Shown here piece after piece: positions 1-7,315 of a stretch of 64,000 nt of DNA. Each line of letters starts with the position of its first letter. The first letter of the stretch is position 1. The translations under genes and the position numbers were made by a program. The DNA is from Mucilaginibacter sp. SMC90 (GTDB lineage Bacteria; Bacteroidota; Bacteroidia; Sphingobacteriales; Sphingobacteriaceae), in NCBI RefSeq assembly GCF_022811725.1, contig NZ_CP094527.1:744001-808000 (forward strand). The letters run 5' to 3'. Under the pieces are notes generated by a model. That model saw only the letters and a program-made list of their open reading frames with translations. It had not been told where the DNA came from and did not search any database.

Positions 1-270
1 AAACGACCAGCTCGGCAGTTCAAAGCCAAACATCTTCGCCAAAAATGAGGTTGCTTCGCCCTGGTGAGCGTCTTTAACCTTTACTTCAACCTGTTTGTCC
101 TTGCAGCATTTCATTTTGCCGCCCTGCTTGTCCATTTTACAATTAACAGCAGGCGCATCAATTTTTACAGATGCTACATAGTTACCGCAGATATGGAAAT
201 TAAGAGCAAAGCCCAACACTGTAACTGTATACAGCATAGTGAGTAATATTGCTCCTGACCTTTTTACCAT
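1..270 (-). CDS. HYC_CC_PP-like small secreted protein (C-terminus cut off)
   Basis: An open frame of 90 codons starts with ATG at 270 and runs off the left edge of the window, so the C-terminus is missing. The product has an N-terminal hydrophobic segment (residues 7-20), then a His-x-Cys motif (FHICG), a run of polar residues and a Cys-Cys pair (KMKCCKD). This order of H-x-C, then CC, is typical of the small Bacteroidota family annotated HYC_CC_PP; the PP part would lie beyond the edge. No function is known for that family; the cysteines suggest metal or redox chemistry in the envelope, which is inference. It lies downstream of the OmpA gene on the same strand, but a terminator separates them. 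Confidence 0.7.
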   Translation of the reverse strand, partial: MVKRSGAILLTMLYTVTVLGFALNFHICGNYVASVKIDAPAVNCKMDKQGGKMKCCKDKQVEVKVKDAHQGEATSFLAKMFGFELPSWSF

Positions 271-370
271 ATTACAAAAGTAGGTGATTAACTTGTTGAT
301 TACAAAATGTTTTTATCAGTTTGAATAAGTCATGACTTAACAAATGTGCAATTAGTGATTTTAGCATATA

Positions 371-401
371 CAAAAAAGCCCCGGCCTTGCGCCGGGGACT
401 T
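371..401 (-). terminator. Rho-independent terminator after the OmpA gene
   Basis: A 7-bp GC stem (379-385 with 391-397) is followed, read on the minus strand, by a run of T. It sits 40 bases after the stop of the OmpA lipoprotein gene. Confidence 0.8.
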
Positions 402-440
402 CCTCATTAAACTATTAACTGATCTTATTATCTTATTTAA

Positions 441-1118
441 TTATTGAGCTTGTTTAGCCTGCTCTTTCATTTTTTCGTTGGCTACAATGGTAATCTCAAC
501 CCTGCGGTTTTGCGCACGGCCATCTGCAGTGGTATTATCTGCAATTGGCTCGCTTTCGCCTTTGCCGGTTACAGTCATACGTGATGATGATACATTGCCT
601 GCAGCCAGGTATGATTTTACAGCATCAGCCCTTTGTACCGAAAGGGTTTGGTTATAGCTATCAGAACCGGTATTATCGGTATGGCCAATGATGGTAATAT
701 TAGTTTCCGGATTTTTTTGCAGTGAAGCAGCCAGGTTCTGCAAGTTGGTTTGTGCAGCAGGCTTCAAATCTGATTTATTGGTATCAAATAGGATACCTGA
801 ATCAAACTTAACTAAAATACCTTCGCCTTCGCGGGTTACTGTGGCACCCGGTACTGTTTGTTTTATTTCAGCAGCCTGCCTGTCCATATTACGACCAATA
901 AAAGCACCCGCAGTGCCACCCACGGCACCACCTATGATAGCGCCTAAAGCAGTATTACCGGCGGCTTTACCAATAAATGCACCTACTGTTCCTCCTGCAC
1001 CTGCACCAATAGCAGCACCTTTTTGTGTTTTTGTAAGTGAATTACATCCTGAGCCTAACAGGCCTGCAGTAGCTAATGCTATGCCAAGGGTGGCTACTTT
1101 TAATTTAAGCGTTCTCAT
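441..1118 (-). CDS. OmpA family lipoprotein with glycine-zipper region
   Basis: The 225-residue protein starts with a lipoprotein signal ending in a lipobox (GLLGSGC, Cys25), so it is probably anchored in the outer membrane. Residues 33-75 form a glycine-rich zipper (repeated GAxxG), a likely membrane-spanning or oligomerising segment. Residues 100-213 form an OmpA C-terminal domain with the peptidoglycan-binding signature (IIGHTDNTGSDSYNQ, then a GKGESEPIADN-type motif and an NRRVEI ending). The expected role is to tie the outer membrane to peptidoglycan. It is a single-gene unit with its own terminator. The length and domain order match the common Bacteroidota YiaD-like proteins. Confidence 0.92.
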   Translation of the reverse strand: MRTLKLKVATLGIALATAGLLGSGCNSLTKTQKGAAIGAGAGGTVGAFIGKAAGNTALGAIIGGAVGGTAGAFIGRNMDRQAAEIKQTVPGATVTREGEGILVKFDSGILFDTNKSDLKPAAQTNLQNLAASLQKNPETNITIIGHTDNTGSDSYNQTLSVQRADAVKSYLAAGNVSSSRMTVTGKGESEPIADNTTADGRAQNRRVEITIVANEKMKEQAKQAQ

Positions 1119-1374
1119 CGTACTTGTATAGTTATGTTATACCGTACAATTTACAAAGCAGATGCCAAAATGAGGTGATGGCAGTTTTAATAACCACATT
1201 CTTTAAAAGAACATTGCCTATCAATCACAGCAATATTTTTTTAATGATAAGTAAAGTTAATTTCAACGAAGTAAAGAATGCTGGATTGGATACGTTTTCG
1301 ATACTGCCCGGTTTTTAGTACAAAATAGCCGTAAAATTTTCGATACAGTACAACATGACATGTTTTTTGCTGTT

Positions 1375-2709
1375 TTAGGACACAACAATCAATGTAGCCG
1401 GGAAGATAAGTTTGAAAGTGCTTCCTTTGCCTTTTTCGGAAATTACATCAATTTCAATATCATGAAAAGCTGCAATTGATTTTACAATAGGCAGTCCCAG
1501 TCCAAAGCTATCCTGCTGTAATGATTGTCTGAATTTTTTGAAGCGATTAAAGATCAGCGGTATAGCGTCTTCGGCAATGCCTATGCCGGTATCGGTTATA
1601 CTGATCATAAATTTATTATTTACCGTAACACCGGTTACATTAATACTGCCACCTTCATTGTTGTATTTAATAGCATTATTAATAAGATTAAAGAACAGGT
1701 TAAAAAGTAAAAATTTATTGATGTTGACAAAATGCCAGTTATCAGGCATGGTCATTTGATAATCTATGTTTTTATCCTGCAGCCTGATCGAAATCTCGTC
1801 ATAAACTTCCTGTAATAGTTCGGATACAGAAACCTTATCTTCTTTTAAAAACTGCTCGTTCTCTATCTGCGAAATAAGCAGCAGTGTTTTAGTGATGCTT
1901 TTCAACCGGTTCAGGATCTTCTGCATTTCCAGCAACCGGCCTTTAAGCTCGTCGTTGATATCTTCCTCCTCAAACATATTCTCAATTTTTGACTGGAGGA
2001 TGGAGATCGGTGTCATGAGCTCATGCGAGGCGTTGGATATGAATTCCCTTTCTTTATGAAACTTATCGGCAATAGTTTCAATCATGTTATGAATACTGAT
2101 ATCCAGGTGCTGAAAATCGGAGGTGGTGGTGCGTACCTGCCGGTAAGTATGAAAATTAGGGAATTTTTGCCCTACAAGTTTAGTTTTAATAATAAGCCTT
2201 AATGGTTTAAGCACATAGGTTGAGTATACCTGGTCGGCCAATACGGTAAGCAGGATCATACCCAGTAATACCTGGAAGGCAATATTTTGCAAAGGTACGC
2301 TGGTTTCATCCAGTGTATCCACGCTTTTCCCTATCTCCAGCAGGTAATTTTTGTGTTTTACCTTAAATGTATGGCTTAATATACGGTACTCTAAAGTATC
2401 CCCCTCGCTAAAAAGGCGCTTGCCTCTTTTTATAGTATCCAGGAAATAATCAGGATCAACTTCAGCCAAACTGATAAACTCTTCTTTAAGCGGAAGGTAA
2501 CTGCCATAGTCTTCGCCGTTTTCGATATAGGTTTCAATGCCTTTGCTTTTTACAATTTGCAGCAGCTTGTTTTTTTGCTTAATGAGTTTGCTATCAACAT
2601 AGTTACTGCTGATGTTTTTGATCAATACAGGAACCAGCAACACAAAAAGTATCACGATAACCAGCTTGGAGATGGCGTTAAAAAGCGTAAGTTTTGTTCC
2701 TAATTTCAA
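1375..2709 (-). CDS. sensor histidine kinase (HisKA/HATPase)
   Basis: The 444-residue protein has a membrane segment at residues 13-30, an extracytoplasmic sensor region, and a second membrane segment at 143-160. The phospho-acceptor His229 lies in FISNASHELMTP, where Met replaces the usual Arg. The catalytic domain shows an N box (NLINNAIKYN), G1 (DTGIGI) and G2 (GLGLPIV). It is the kinase partner of the OmpR-type regulator that ends 4 bases upstream, and is very likely co-transcribed with it and with the barrel and small secreted gene before that. The ligand cannot be read from the sequence; the sensor region matches nothing I recognise. Confidence 0.92.
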   Translation of the reverse strand: MKLGTKLTLFNAISKLVIVILFVLLVPVLIKNISSNYVDSKLIKQKNKLLQIVKSKGIETYIENGEDYGSYLPLKEEFISLAEVDPDYFLDTIKRGKRLFSEGDTLEYRILSHTFKVKHKNYLLEIGKSVDTLDETSVPLQNIAFQVLLGMILLTVLADQVYSTYVLKPLRLIIKTKLVGQKFPNFHTYRQVRTTTSDFQHLDISIHNMIETIADKFHKEREFISNASHELMTPISILQSKIENMFEEEDINDELKGRLLEMQKILNRLKSITKTLLLISQIENEQFLKEDKVSVSELLQEVYDEISIRLQDKNIDYQMTMPDNWHFVNINKFLLFNLFFNLINNAIKYNNEGGSINVTGVTVNNKFMISITDTGIGIAEDAIPLIFNRFKKFRQSLQQDSFGLGLPIVKSIAAFHDIEIDVISEKGKGSTFKLIFPATLIVVS

Positions 2710-2713
2710 ATAC

Positions 2714-3397
2714 TCAGGCGTTGATCTTTATTTTATAGCCCAAACCCCGTACCGTTTCCAGCCAATCGGGCGGGGCATAAGCATTTAATTTTTTGCGGAT
2801 GTTTTTAATATGTGCGTCGATGTAATTGCTGTCGTAATCATTATTCACAACACTGCCCCAGATGTGCTCGCTGAGCTGCATGCGGGTAAGCGTACGGTTT
2901 TTATGTAATATAAGGTAGGCTATAAGGTCGAACTCTTTTTTGGTGATGGTATTAACCACGCTGTTGTAATAGGATATAGTTCGTGCGGTAAGGTCAATCA
3001 GGAAGCCGCCCAGTTCAACAATATTATTTTTTACCCCAAACTTACGCCTGATAATAGCCTGCATGCGGCTTTGAAGCTCAAGCAATGAAAAGGGTTTGGG
3101 CAGGTAATCATCGGCACCAAGATCAAGGCCTTTAATACGATCACTGATTTCGGCGCGGGCAGTTAATATGATACAGGCTGCTTCCGAGTTGGTTTTTTTG
3201 GATTCCCTGAGCAGGTCGAGGCCATCATAATCGGGCAAGCCAAGGTCTATCAATATGAAATCGTAAAGGTTGGTGGCAATTTTTTCGGATGCCGAGGCAC
3301 CGTCAAAGCACACCTCGCAGATGTAATTATAGTTTGAAAGAAAAATCTCCAGTTCGTGGGCAAGTGCGGTTTCGTCTTCTATTATTAAAACATTCAT
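2714..3397 (-). CDS. OmpR/PhoB-type response regulator
   Basis: A receiver domain (residues 1-115) with acidic Glu7/Asp8, phospho-acceptor Asp51 (FILIDLGLPD) and Lys in YLPKPFS is followed by a winged-helix DNA-binding domain (residues 128-225) with the ENTRY/recognition features of the OmpR class (ISYYNSVVNTITKKEFDLIAY; NYIDAHIKNIRKKL). At 227 residues the length is normal. It is translated 9 bases after the barrel gene and 4 bases before the kinase gene, so all belong to one unit. It probably controls its own operon; no direct-repeat operator was identified. Confidence 0.93.
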   Translation of the reverse strand: MNVLIIEDETALAHELEIFLSNYNYICEVCFDGASASEKIATNLYDFILIDLGLPDYDGLDLLRESKKTNSEAACIILTARAEISDRIKGLDLGADDYLPKPFSLLELQSRMQAIIRRKFGVKNNIVELGGFLIDLTARTISYYNSVVNTITKKEFDLIAYLILHKNRTLTRMQLSEHIWGSVVNNDYDSNYIDAHIKNIRKKLNAYAPPDWLETVRGLGYKIKINA

Positions 3398-3406
3398 GTA
3401 TTTTGG

Positions 3407-4279
3407 CTAATAAAAAACGTAATAAAAAGTTAAATTATAAAAAGACTCGCGACGGTTGAGCAAGACCCCTTCTACGTTAACAGGGATTGAATATTTATAT
3501 GAAAATTCAAACGTGTAATGCGGCCTGTTATATGCCACCGGAATTTTGAAGCTATAATTAAGCATATTGAACCGGCGGTTACGGCTGGCATAACGCGGAT
3601 CATATTGGATAGAGATATTCGCAGCCTCATCCCTGAAATGATGATCAAGGGAATAGCGCTGAACAAAATTCTGTGTACCCAGGATGAAATTGAAAGATGG
3701 GTTAAAGGAAAGGAAATCCTGATCGTCAAAAATGCTCCAGCTGCTTTCCCAGTATTTGGAATTGCTTACCGTTAAAAATATATCATTGGATTTTCCAAAA
3801 AGGTAATCAAGCACGGCGCTTGTCTTCAGATATTTCCAATCATACGAATTTTTAAAGTTGATATCATTAGATGAAGCCGACTTGATAACCTGGGCAGCAT
3901 CCCGTGCAAAAAAGAAACGGGTATAACTTGCTGAGCCCGAAAAAGCCTTCGAAAATTTATAAAAATAACCGCCGCCAACATCAACCTCATCAACAGGGGC
4001 ATAACCTAAAACTTTAAAAGCCGAGCCATATAAAAAAATGCCCGATTTGGTATTATAAATCAAATCGGCAGTAACGAAAGGGTATTTTACAGGACCGGTG
4101 CGGCCGAAAAAAAGTACATCGCTGCCATAACTAACCCCGGCCGATACTGACCGTTTACGGATAATAGTATCAGAATCGGCAACTAAGGAATGCTTACCAA
4201 CAAAAAGGCGCAAGTCAATATCCGCAGCAAATACGGCACTGCTTGTAGCCACAAAAAAAAGTAAGCAAAGGTATTTCAT
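3407..4279 (-). CDS. outer-membrane beta-barrel protein of unknown function
   Basis: I chose the ATG at 4279 because it begins a clear signal peptide (MKYLCLLFFVATSSAVFA, cleavage before AADID). The frame is open further upstream, but that part overlaps the preceding gene and has no signal character. The mature part of about 270 residues alternates polar and aromatic residues, has repeated strand-and-tight-turn patterns, and ends in an aromatic (YYVFY), as outer-membrane barrels do. It lies 9 bases before the response-regulator gene. The family is not recognised; its place in a two-component operon suggests the barrel is either a sensed envelope component or a target of the system. Confidence 0.7.
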   Translation of the reverse strand: MKYLCLLFFVATSSAVFAADIDLRLFVGKHSLVADSDTIIRKRSVSAGVSYGSDVLFFGRTGPVKYPFVTADLIYNTKSGIFLYGSAFKVLGYAPVDEVDVGGGYFYKFSKAFSGSASYTRFFFARDAAQVIKSASSNDINFKNSYDWKYLKTSAVLDYLFGKSNDIFLTVSNSKYWESSWSIFDDQDFLSFNPSFNFILGTQNFVQRYSLDHHFRDEAANISIQYDPRYASRNRRFNMLNYSFKIPVAYNRPHYTFEFSYKYSIPVNVEGVLLNRRESFYNLTFYYVFY

Positions 4280-4304
4280 CAATATATTAAATTGTTTAGC
4301 CTGT

Positions 4305-4643
4305 TTAATTGCCATTTCTTCTCGGTATTTCAGGTGGGCGCTCCATGCCTTCGGGTCTGCGCTGCCTTTTGGGTTTAGGCTTAAGTGGTACAGCATCGTC
4401 ATCAACTGTAGCCGGCTTAGCCTGCCGCTTTGCTTTGGCTATTTCTTTGATCTTTTTCTTTTCATCCTCTTGCTGTTTTTTGGTTTTGGCGGTATCGGTC
4501 TTTAATAAAGTGTACGACAATATCACCGGCATTTTGTTACCGGTATAAGCAGGTGCATCAATGTTTTTTGTAAGGGCACTGGCAGATGATATACGTATAG
4601 CAAATATCAATAACAGGACAATATACGCAAACCACTTTATCAT
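4305..4643 (-). CDS. small secreted or membrane-anchored basic protein
   Basis: This 112-residue protein has an N-terminal hydrophobic segment (WFAYIVLLLIFAIR), a short linker, and then a strongly charged region of Lys/Glu-rich helix (residues 55-75) followed by a Pro/Arg-rich tail (KPKPKRQRRP ... PPEIPRR). It is the first gene of the apparent unit that continues with the barrel, regulator and kinase, with 25 bases to the barrel start. No family is recognised. The basic tail could contact membrane phosphates or a partner protein, but that is a guess. Confidence 0.6.
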   Translation of the reverse strand: MIKWFAYIVLLLIFAIRISSASALTKNIDAPAYTGNKMPVILSYTLLKTDTAKTKKQQEDEKKKIKEIAKAKRQAKPATVDDDAVPLKPKPKRQRRPEGMERPPEIPRRNGN

Positions 4644-4829
4644 TTAGGAGAGGAAAAGGTAAAAATAAGGCTCAAATAACGGTTGATTTAAATGTTTACA
4701 CCAAAATGAGAAAGGTACAATAATAGCAATTCATTTGCAGGGGCACTTGTAAAAATGCCGATGCAAATGAATTATAACAGATCACAAATTATGATGAAAG
4801 GTTTATGAACTAACTTTAATTGCTGAAAA

Positions 4830-5768
4830 TTAAAGAACTATGTCTTTTGATGGATAAACGCGGTTTTGATCATCAATAATAACACAGGCAACCTGGTTAA
4901 GCTGATTGATCATGTACAAACCTGCATTAACACCAATGGAGAGTATTGGCGTAGCCAAAGCATCGGCAAATTCGGCGGTTGGGCTAAGAATGCTTACGCT
5001 TGTAATACCGCTAACCGGGAACCCTTTTTTAGGATTAAATACATTAGTGAATTTTTTATTGCTGATGCTTGCATATTTTTCGGCATTAACCGATGTGGCG
5101 AAAGCAAGGTTACTGATCTCCAGATCAGCAAAAGGTTGATTTTGCTGGGTCATATCAGCATCGGCAACAGTCCATGGTTGCAGGCCTGGTTGTAAACCCC
5201 AGGCAAGCAGGTCGCCGCCAAAGTTGATTACGCCACTGCTTACACCATTCATTTGTAATACATATTTAGCCCTGTCGGCAGCATAACCCTTGCCATTTGC
5301 ACCAAAGCCTATACGCATTCCTTTTTCTTTCAGAAAAACAGTTTGCTTTACGGCATCAAGAACTATGTTTTTGTAGCTGGCCAGTGACAGTGTACGTTTA
5401 GCAGTTTTTACTGCAGTGTTTTCGGTAGTATTTTCATTAACCGCATTATCTGCCAGGTAAGTAATATCAAAAGCACCGTAAGTAAGTTCAGATATTTGAA
5501 TTGCCCTGTTAATGAGCCTGAAGGTTTCACCATCTGCTTTTACCGGGGCTATGCCTGCATTGCGGTTTATCTGGTTGATGCTGCTATCATCGCTAAAAGC
5601 CGAAAGCAGTTTTTCAACCCTGTTAATTTCATCAATGGCAATGTCAATTTGCTCATCGGCCAGTAAGGGGTTATTGCCCACTACACTAATCTCAAATTTA
5701 TCGCCCATTAAACGTAAGCTACGTTTGTAGACTGTTAAATTATCGGTTAAAGTTTTTATAGCCAGCAT
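4830..5768 (-). CDS. apbE: FAD:protein FMN transferase
   Basis: The 312-residue protein matches the ApbE family: a LFSAFSDDSSINQIN-type N-terminal motif (here LLSAFSDDSSINQINR), AFDIT at about residue 100, the nucleotide-binding stretch ending in NGKGYAADRA, GVINFGGDLLAWG, and the late ATSVNAEKY and FPVSGITSVSI motifs. ApbE enzymes move FMN from FAD to a Thr of target proteins such as Rnf/Nqr subunits and need Mg2+. No signal peptide or lipobox is visible, unlike most ApbE proteins, so this one may act in the cytoplasm, or its true start may lie elsewhere. No flavoprotein target gene is adjacent. Confidence 0.85.
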   Translation of the reverse strand: MLAIKTLTDNLTVYKRSLRLMGDKFEISVVGNNPLLADEQIDIAIDEINRVEKLLSAFSDDSSINQINRNAGIAPVKADGETFRLINRAIQISELTYGAFDITYLADNAVNENTTENTAVKTAKRTLSLASYKNIVLDAVKQTVFLKEKGMRIGFGANGKGYAADRAKYVLQMNGVSSGVINFGGDLLAWGLQPGLQPWTVADADMTQQNQPFADLEISNLAFATSVNAEKYASISNKKFTNVFNPKKGFPVSGITSVSILSPTAEFADALATPILSIGVNAGLYMINQLNQVACVIIDDQNRVYPSKDIVL

Positions 5769-6191
5769 AATAATAATCTTTTAAGTATCTAAAATGAACA
5801 CAAAATGTATTGTAATATACCTTACGCAGGTTAAATCAATTACGCTACATTAATCCTTTACAACAACGAAAGTAACGGCGCTTTATGAAATTGAGATGAA
5901 AAAGGCCTTTGGATTAATGTAATTAACTGATTTTGACATTTTTTAACACATTGATGATAAAAGAGTGTGATGATGCAGGGAGGTATAAACAGCAAAATGG
6001 TAAATTGATGTCATTGAGGAACCACCAGGGAAGTCCCGGAAAAAATTGTAATGATATGTAAACATATTTTAAGATGGTGGCCCCCGCGCGCCTTCACTAA
6101 TATATTATACCTCATTATGCTTTTTTCAGGATTTACGTGATGATTATTCACAGCAGTGACATAGCTCCATAAGTTCATTTTCATAAAAAAC
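5769..6191. other. long intergenic region without a supported gene
   Basis: This stretch lies between the divergently placed ends and starts of apbE and the Lrp gene. It has no open frame with a coding look; the frame at 6011-6193 on the minus strand has no recognisable composition. It should carry the apbE promoter near 5800-5770 but no clear TAnnTTTG box was found. A poly-C/G patch lies near 6075-6090. Confidence 0.5.
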
Positions 6192-6232
6192 AAACGCCCA
6201 TAGCCCGGTAAAAACCAGGCTATGGGCGTTTT
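6192..6232 (-). terminator. Rho-independent terminator after the Lrp/AsnC gene
   Basis: A 14-bp stem (6192-6205 with 6218-6231) has a 12-base loop, followed on the minus strand by a T-rich tail. It lies 20 bases after the regulator stop codon. Confidence 0.88.
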
Positions 6233-6250
6233 AATAATTTGAGTAAAAAT

Positions 6251-6727
6251 TTATTCCAGCGTTATTTGCCTCCTGATACTTTCTTCAAGCGAAATGAAGG
6301 TTTCGGTACGTTGAATACCTCTCACACCCTGGATCTGTTCATTCAAAACTTCGCGCAGGTGAGTAGTGTCATGACATACTATTTTAGCAAAAATACTCCA
6401 TTCGCCGGTAGTATAATGCAGTTCAACAATTTCTTTGATCGTTTTTAGCTGTTTCACAGCTTCGTTATACTGTGATCCTTTTTCGAGGTAAATACCCAGG
6501 AATGCTGTGATGTCATATCCTAATTTTTGCGGATCTACCTCAAGGCTGGCCCCTTTTATTACACCCATCTCCTCTAACTTTTTCATCCGCACGTGTATGG
6601 TTCCGCCAGAAACAATCAACTCTTTAGCTATCTCGGTATACGGAGTGGTAGCGTTTTTCATTAATATTGATAAAATCTGGATGTCAAGATTATCAATTTC
6701 TAAATTTTGAGCTTTTCTGTGGGACAT
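6251..6727 (-). CDS. Lrp/AsnC family transcriptional regulator
   Basis: The 158-residue protein has an N-terminal winged helix (about residues 10-60: LDIQILSILMKNATTPYTEI, then GGTIHVRMKKLEEMGVI) and a C-terminal ligand-binding RAM domain (about 70-150, including HYTTGEWSIFAKIVC). These regulators form octamers that bind amino acids. The gene faces away from the two tRNA-like RNAs, and the space between holds AT-rich palindromic and repeated sequence, a usual place for autoregulation. Control of the RNA unit by this protein is plausible from position only. The product ends with a glutamate-rich tail and has normal length for the family. Confidence 0.93.
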   Translation of the reverse strand: MSHRKAQNLEIDNLDIQILSILMKNATTPYTEIAKELIVSGGTIHVRMKKLEEMGVIKGASLEVDPQKLGYDITAFLGIYLEKGSQYNEAVKQLKTIKEIVELHYTTGEWSIFAKIVCHDTTHLREVLNEQIQGVRGIQRTETFISLEESIRRQITLE

Positions 6728-6744
6728 AAATTTGAATATCTATA

Positions 6745-6800
6745 TTGAAATACAAGTTTAATTAAAATTCAATTAAAAATAAAATATTTTTGTTGAAATA
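6745..6800. promoter_or_regulatory. AT-rich repeats between the Lrp gene and the RNA unit
   Basis: TTGAAATA occurs at 6745-6752 and again at 6793-6800, with AATTAAAATTCAATT-type near-palindromes between. Such A/T palindromes are typical Lrp-family sites; here this is inferred from position and composition only. Confidence 0.4.
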
Positions 6801-6832
6801 TTTGCAAGAAATAGATAGTCCTATTAAATTTG
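6801..6832 (+). promoter_or_regulatory. Bacteroidota-type promoter for the tRNA-like RNA unit
   Basis: TTTG at 6801-6804 and TAAATTTG at 6825-6832 match the -33 TTTG and -7 TAnnTTTG boxes, with 20 bases between. Transcription would start near 6838, about 40 bases before the first RNA. Confidence 0.65.
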
Positions 6833-6879
6833 TATCAAGCAAAAGGGAAATGCTTACCTGTTCTTTAAACGAAAAACAA

Positions 6880-6992
6880 TGTTGGGTGGTGAAATTTTTG
6901 GCAGACACACCTCCTTGTCCCGGTGGCGGAGATTATGGAAAACCCGTAAGGGCTAACCACTCTGTGAAGGTTCGAATCCTTCCCCAACAGCA
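6880..6992 (+). ncRNA. unusual tRNA-like RNA, copy 1
   Basis: The sequence folds as a type II cloverleaf. The acceptor stem is 6880-6886 with 6983-6989 (7 bp, starting T-A). T8 is followed by a 3-bp D stem (6889-6891 with 6906-6908) and a 14-base D loop that keeps GG. The anticodon arm is 6910-6914 with 6922-6926, with one T-T mismatch and loop TTGTCCC. The variable arm is long: CGGAG/CTCTG (6927-6931, 6960-6964), TGG/CCA, and CCC-GTAA-GGG. The T arm is perfect (6966-6982, loop TTCGAAT). The anticodon position reads GTC (Asp), which does not fit a type II body; C37 is also odd. GCA follows the acceptor, so CCA is not encoded. A degenerate tRNA-Leu is the main alternative; covariation with copy 2 argues against decay. 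Confidence 0.75.
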
Positions 6993-7067
6993 AGTTTAAG
7001 TACAAAGTCAGAAGTCTTGAGTCAAACGACTTAGAACTTCAGACTAACGACTTAAGACTTACAACAC

Positions 7068-7183
7068 TGTAGGATGGTGAAATTTTTGGCAGACACACCT
7101 CCTTGTCGCGGTGGCGGAGAAATTGGGAAACTTTTAGCAATAAAAATAACCACTCCGTGAAGGTTCGACTCCTTCTCCTACAG
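7068..7183 (+). ncRNA. unusual tRNA-like RNA, copy 2
   Basis: This has the same architecture as copy 1, 78 bases downstream. The acceptor stem is 7068-7074 with 7176-7182 and differs from copy 1 at positions on both sides so that pairing is kept. The D arm and anticodon stem are identical to copy 1; the anticodon loop is TTGTCGC. The first variable stem is CGGAG/CTCCG (7115-7119, 7153-7157), fully Watson-Crick where copy 1 has a G-T pair. The variable-arm tip is TTTTA-GCAA-TAAAA (7132-7145), unrelated in sequence to copy 1 but again a stem with a GNRA loop. The T arm is 7159-7175 with loop TTCGACT. It is probably processed from the same transcript as copy 1. Confidence 0.75.
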
Positions 7184-7218
7184 CTCTTCTCATAATTTAG
7201 GTTTATAATTGGTTAGTA

Positions 7219-7252
7219 AAGGCCCCTGCCCATCAGGGGCTTTGCTGTTTTT
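7219..7252 (+). terminator. Rho-independent terminator closing the RNA unit
   Basis: A GCCCCTG/CAGGGGC stem (7222-7228 with 7234-7240) extended by A-T and G-T pairs has a 5-base loop and is followed by T-rich sequence. Confidence 0.85.
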
Positions 7253-7315
7253 ATAGGTTTTTTTACCATGCTTCAGGCAAAAAAATATTGTAGCTTAGTA
7301 TCACAAGCTAATCTC

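Noticed and set aside
64-246. Plus-strand open frame of 60 residues at the left edge
   Set aside because: It is antisense to the better supported minus-strand frame 1-270, which has a signal-like start and the family cysteine pattern.
6011-6193. Minus-strand frame of 60 residues before the Lrp terminator
   Set aside because: No domain or composition signal, and it lies over ordinary AT-rich intergenic sequence.
6880-7183. tRNA-Sec, tmRNA or group I intron as explanation of the tRNA-like pair
   Set aside because: The acceptor stem is 7 bp and no TCA anticodon exists (against tRNA-Sec); there is an anticodon arm and no tag frame (against tmRNA); no intron core or exon boundary is visible in the anticodon loop.
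6880-7183. Decaying tRNA-Leu pseudogenes
   Set aside because: Two copies keep perfect acceptor and T stems with paired changes and have a promoter and terminator; decay would break pairing. It remains the main alternative if no homologues exist.
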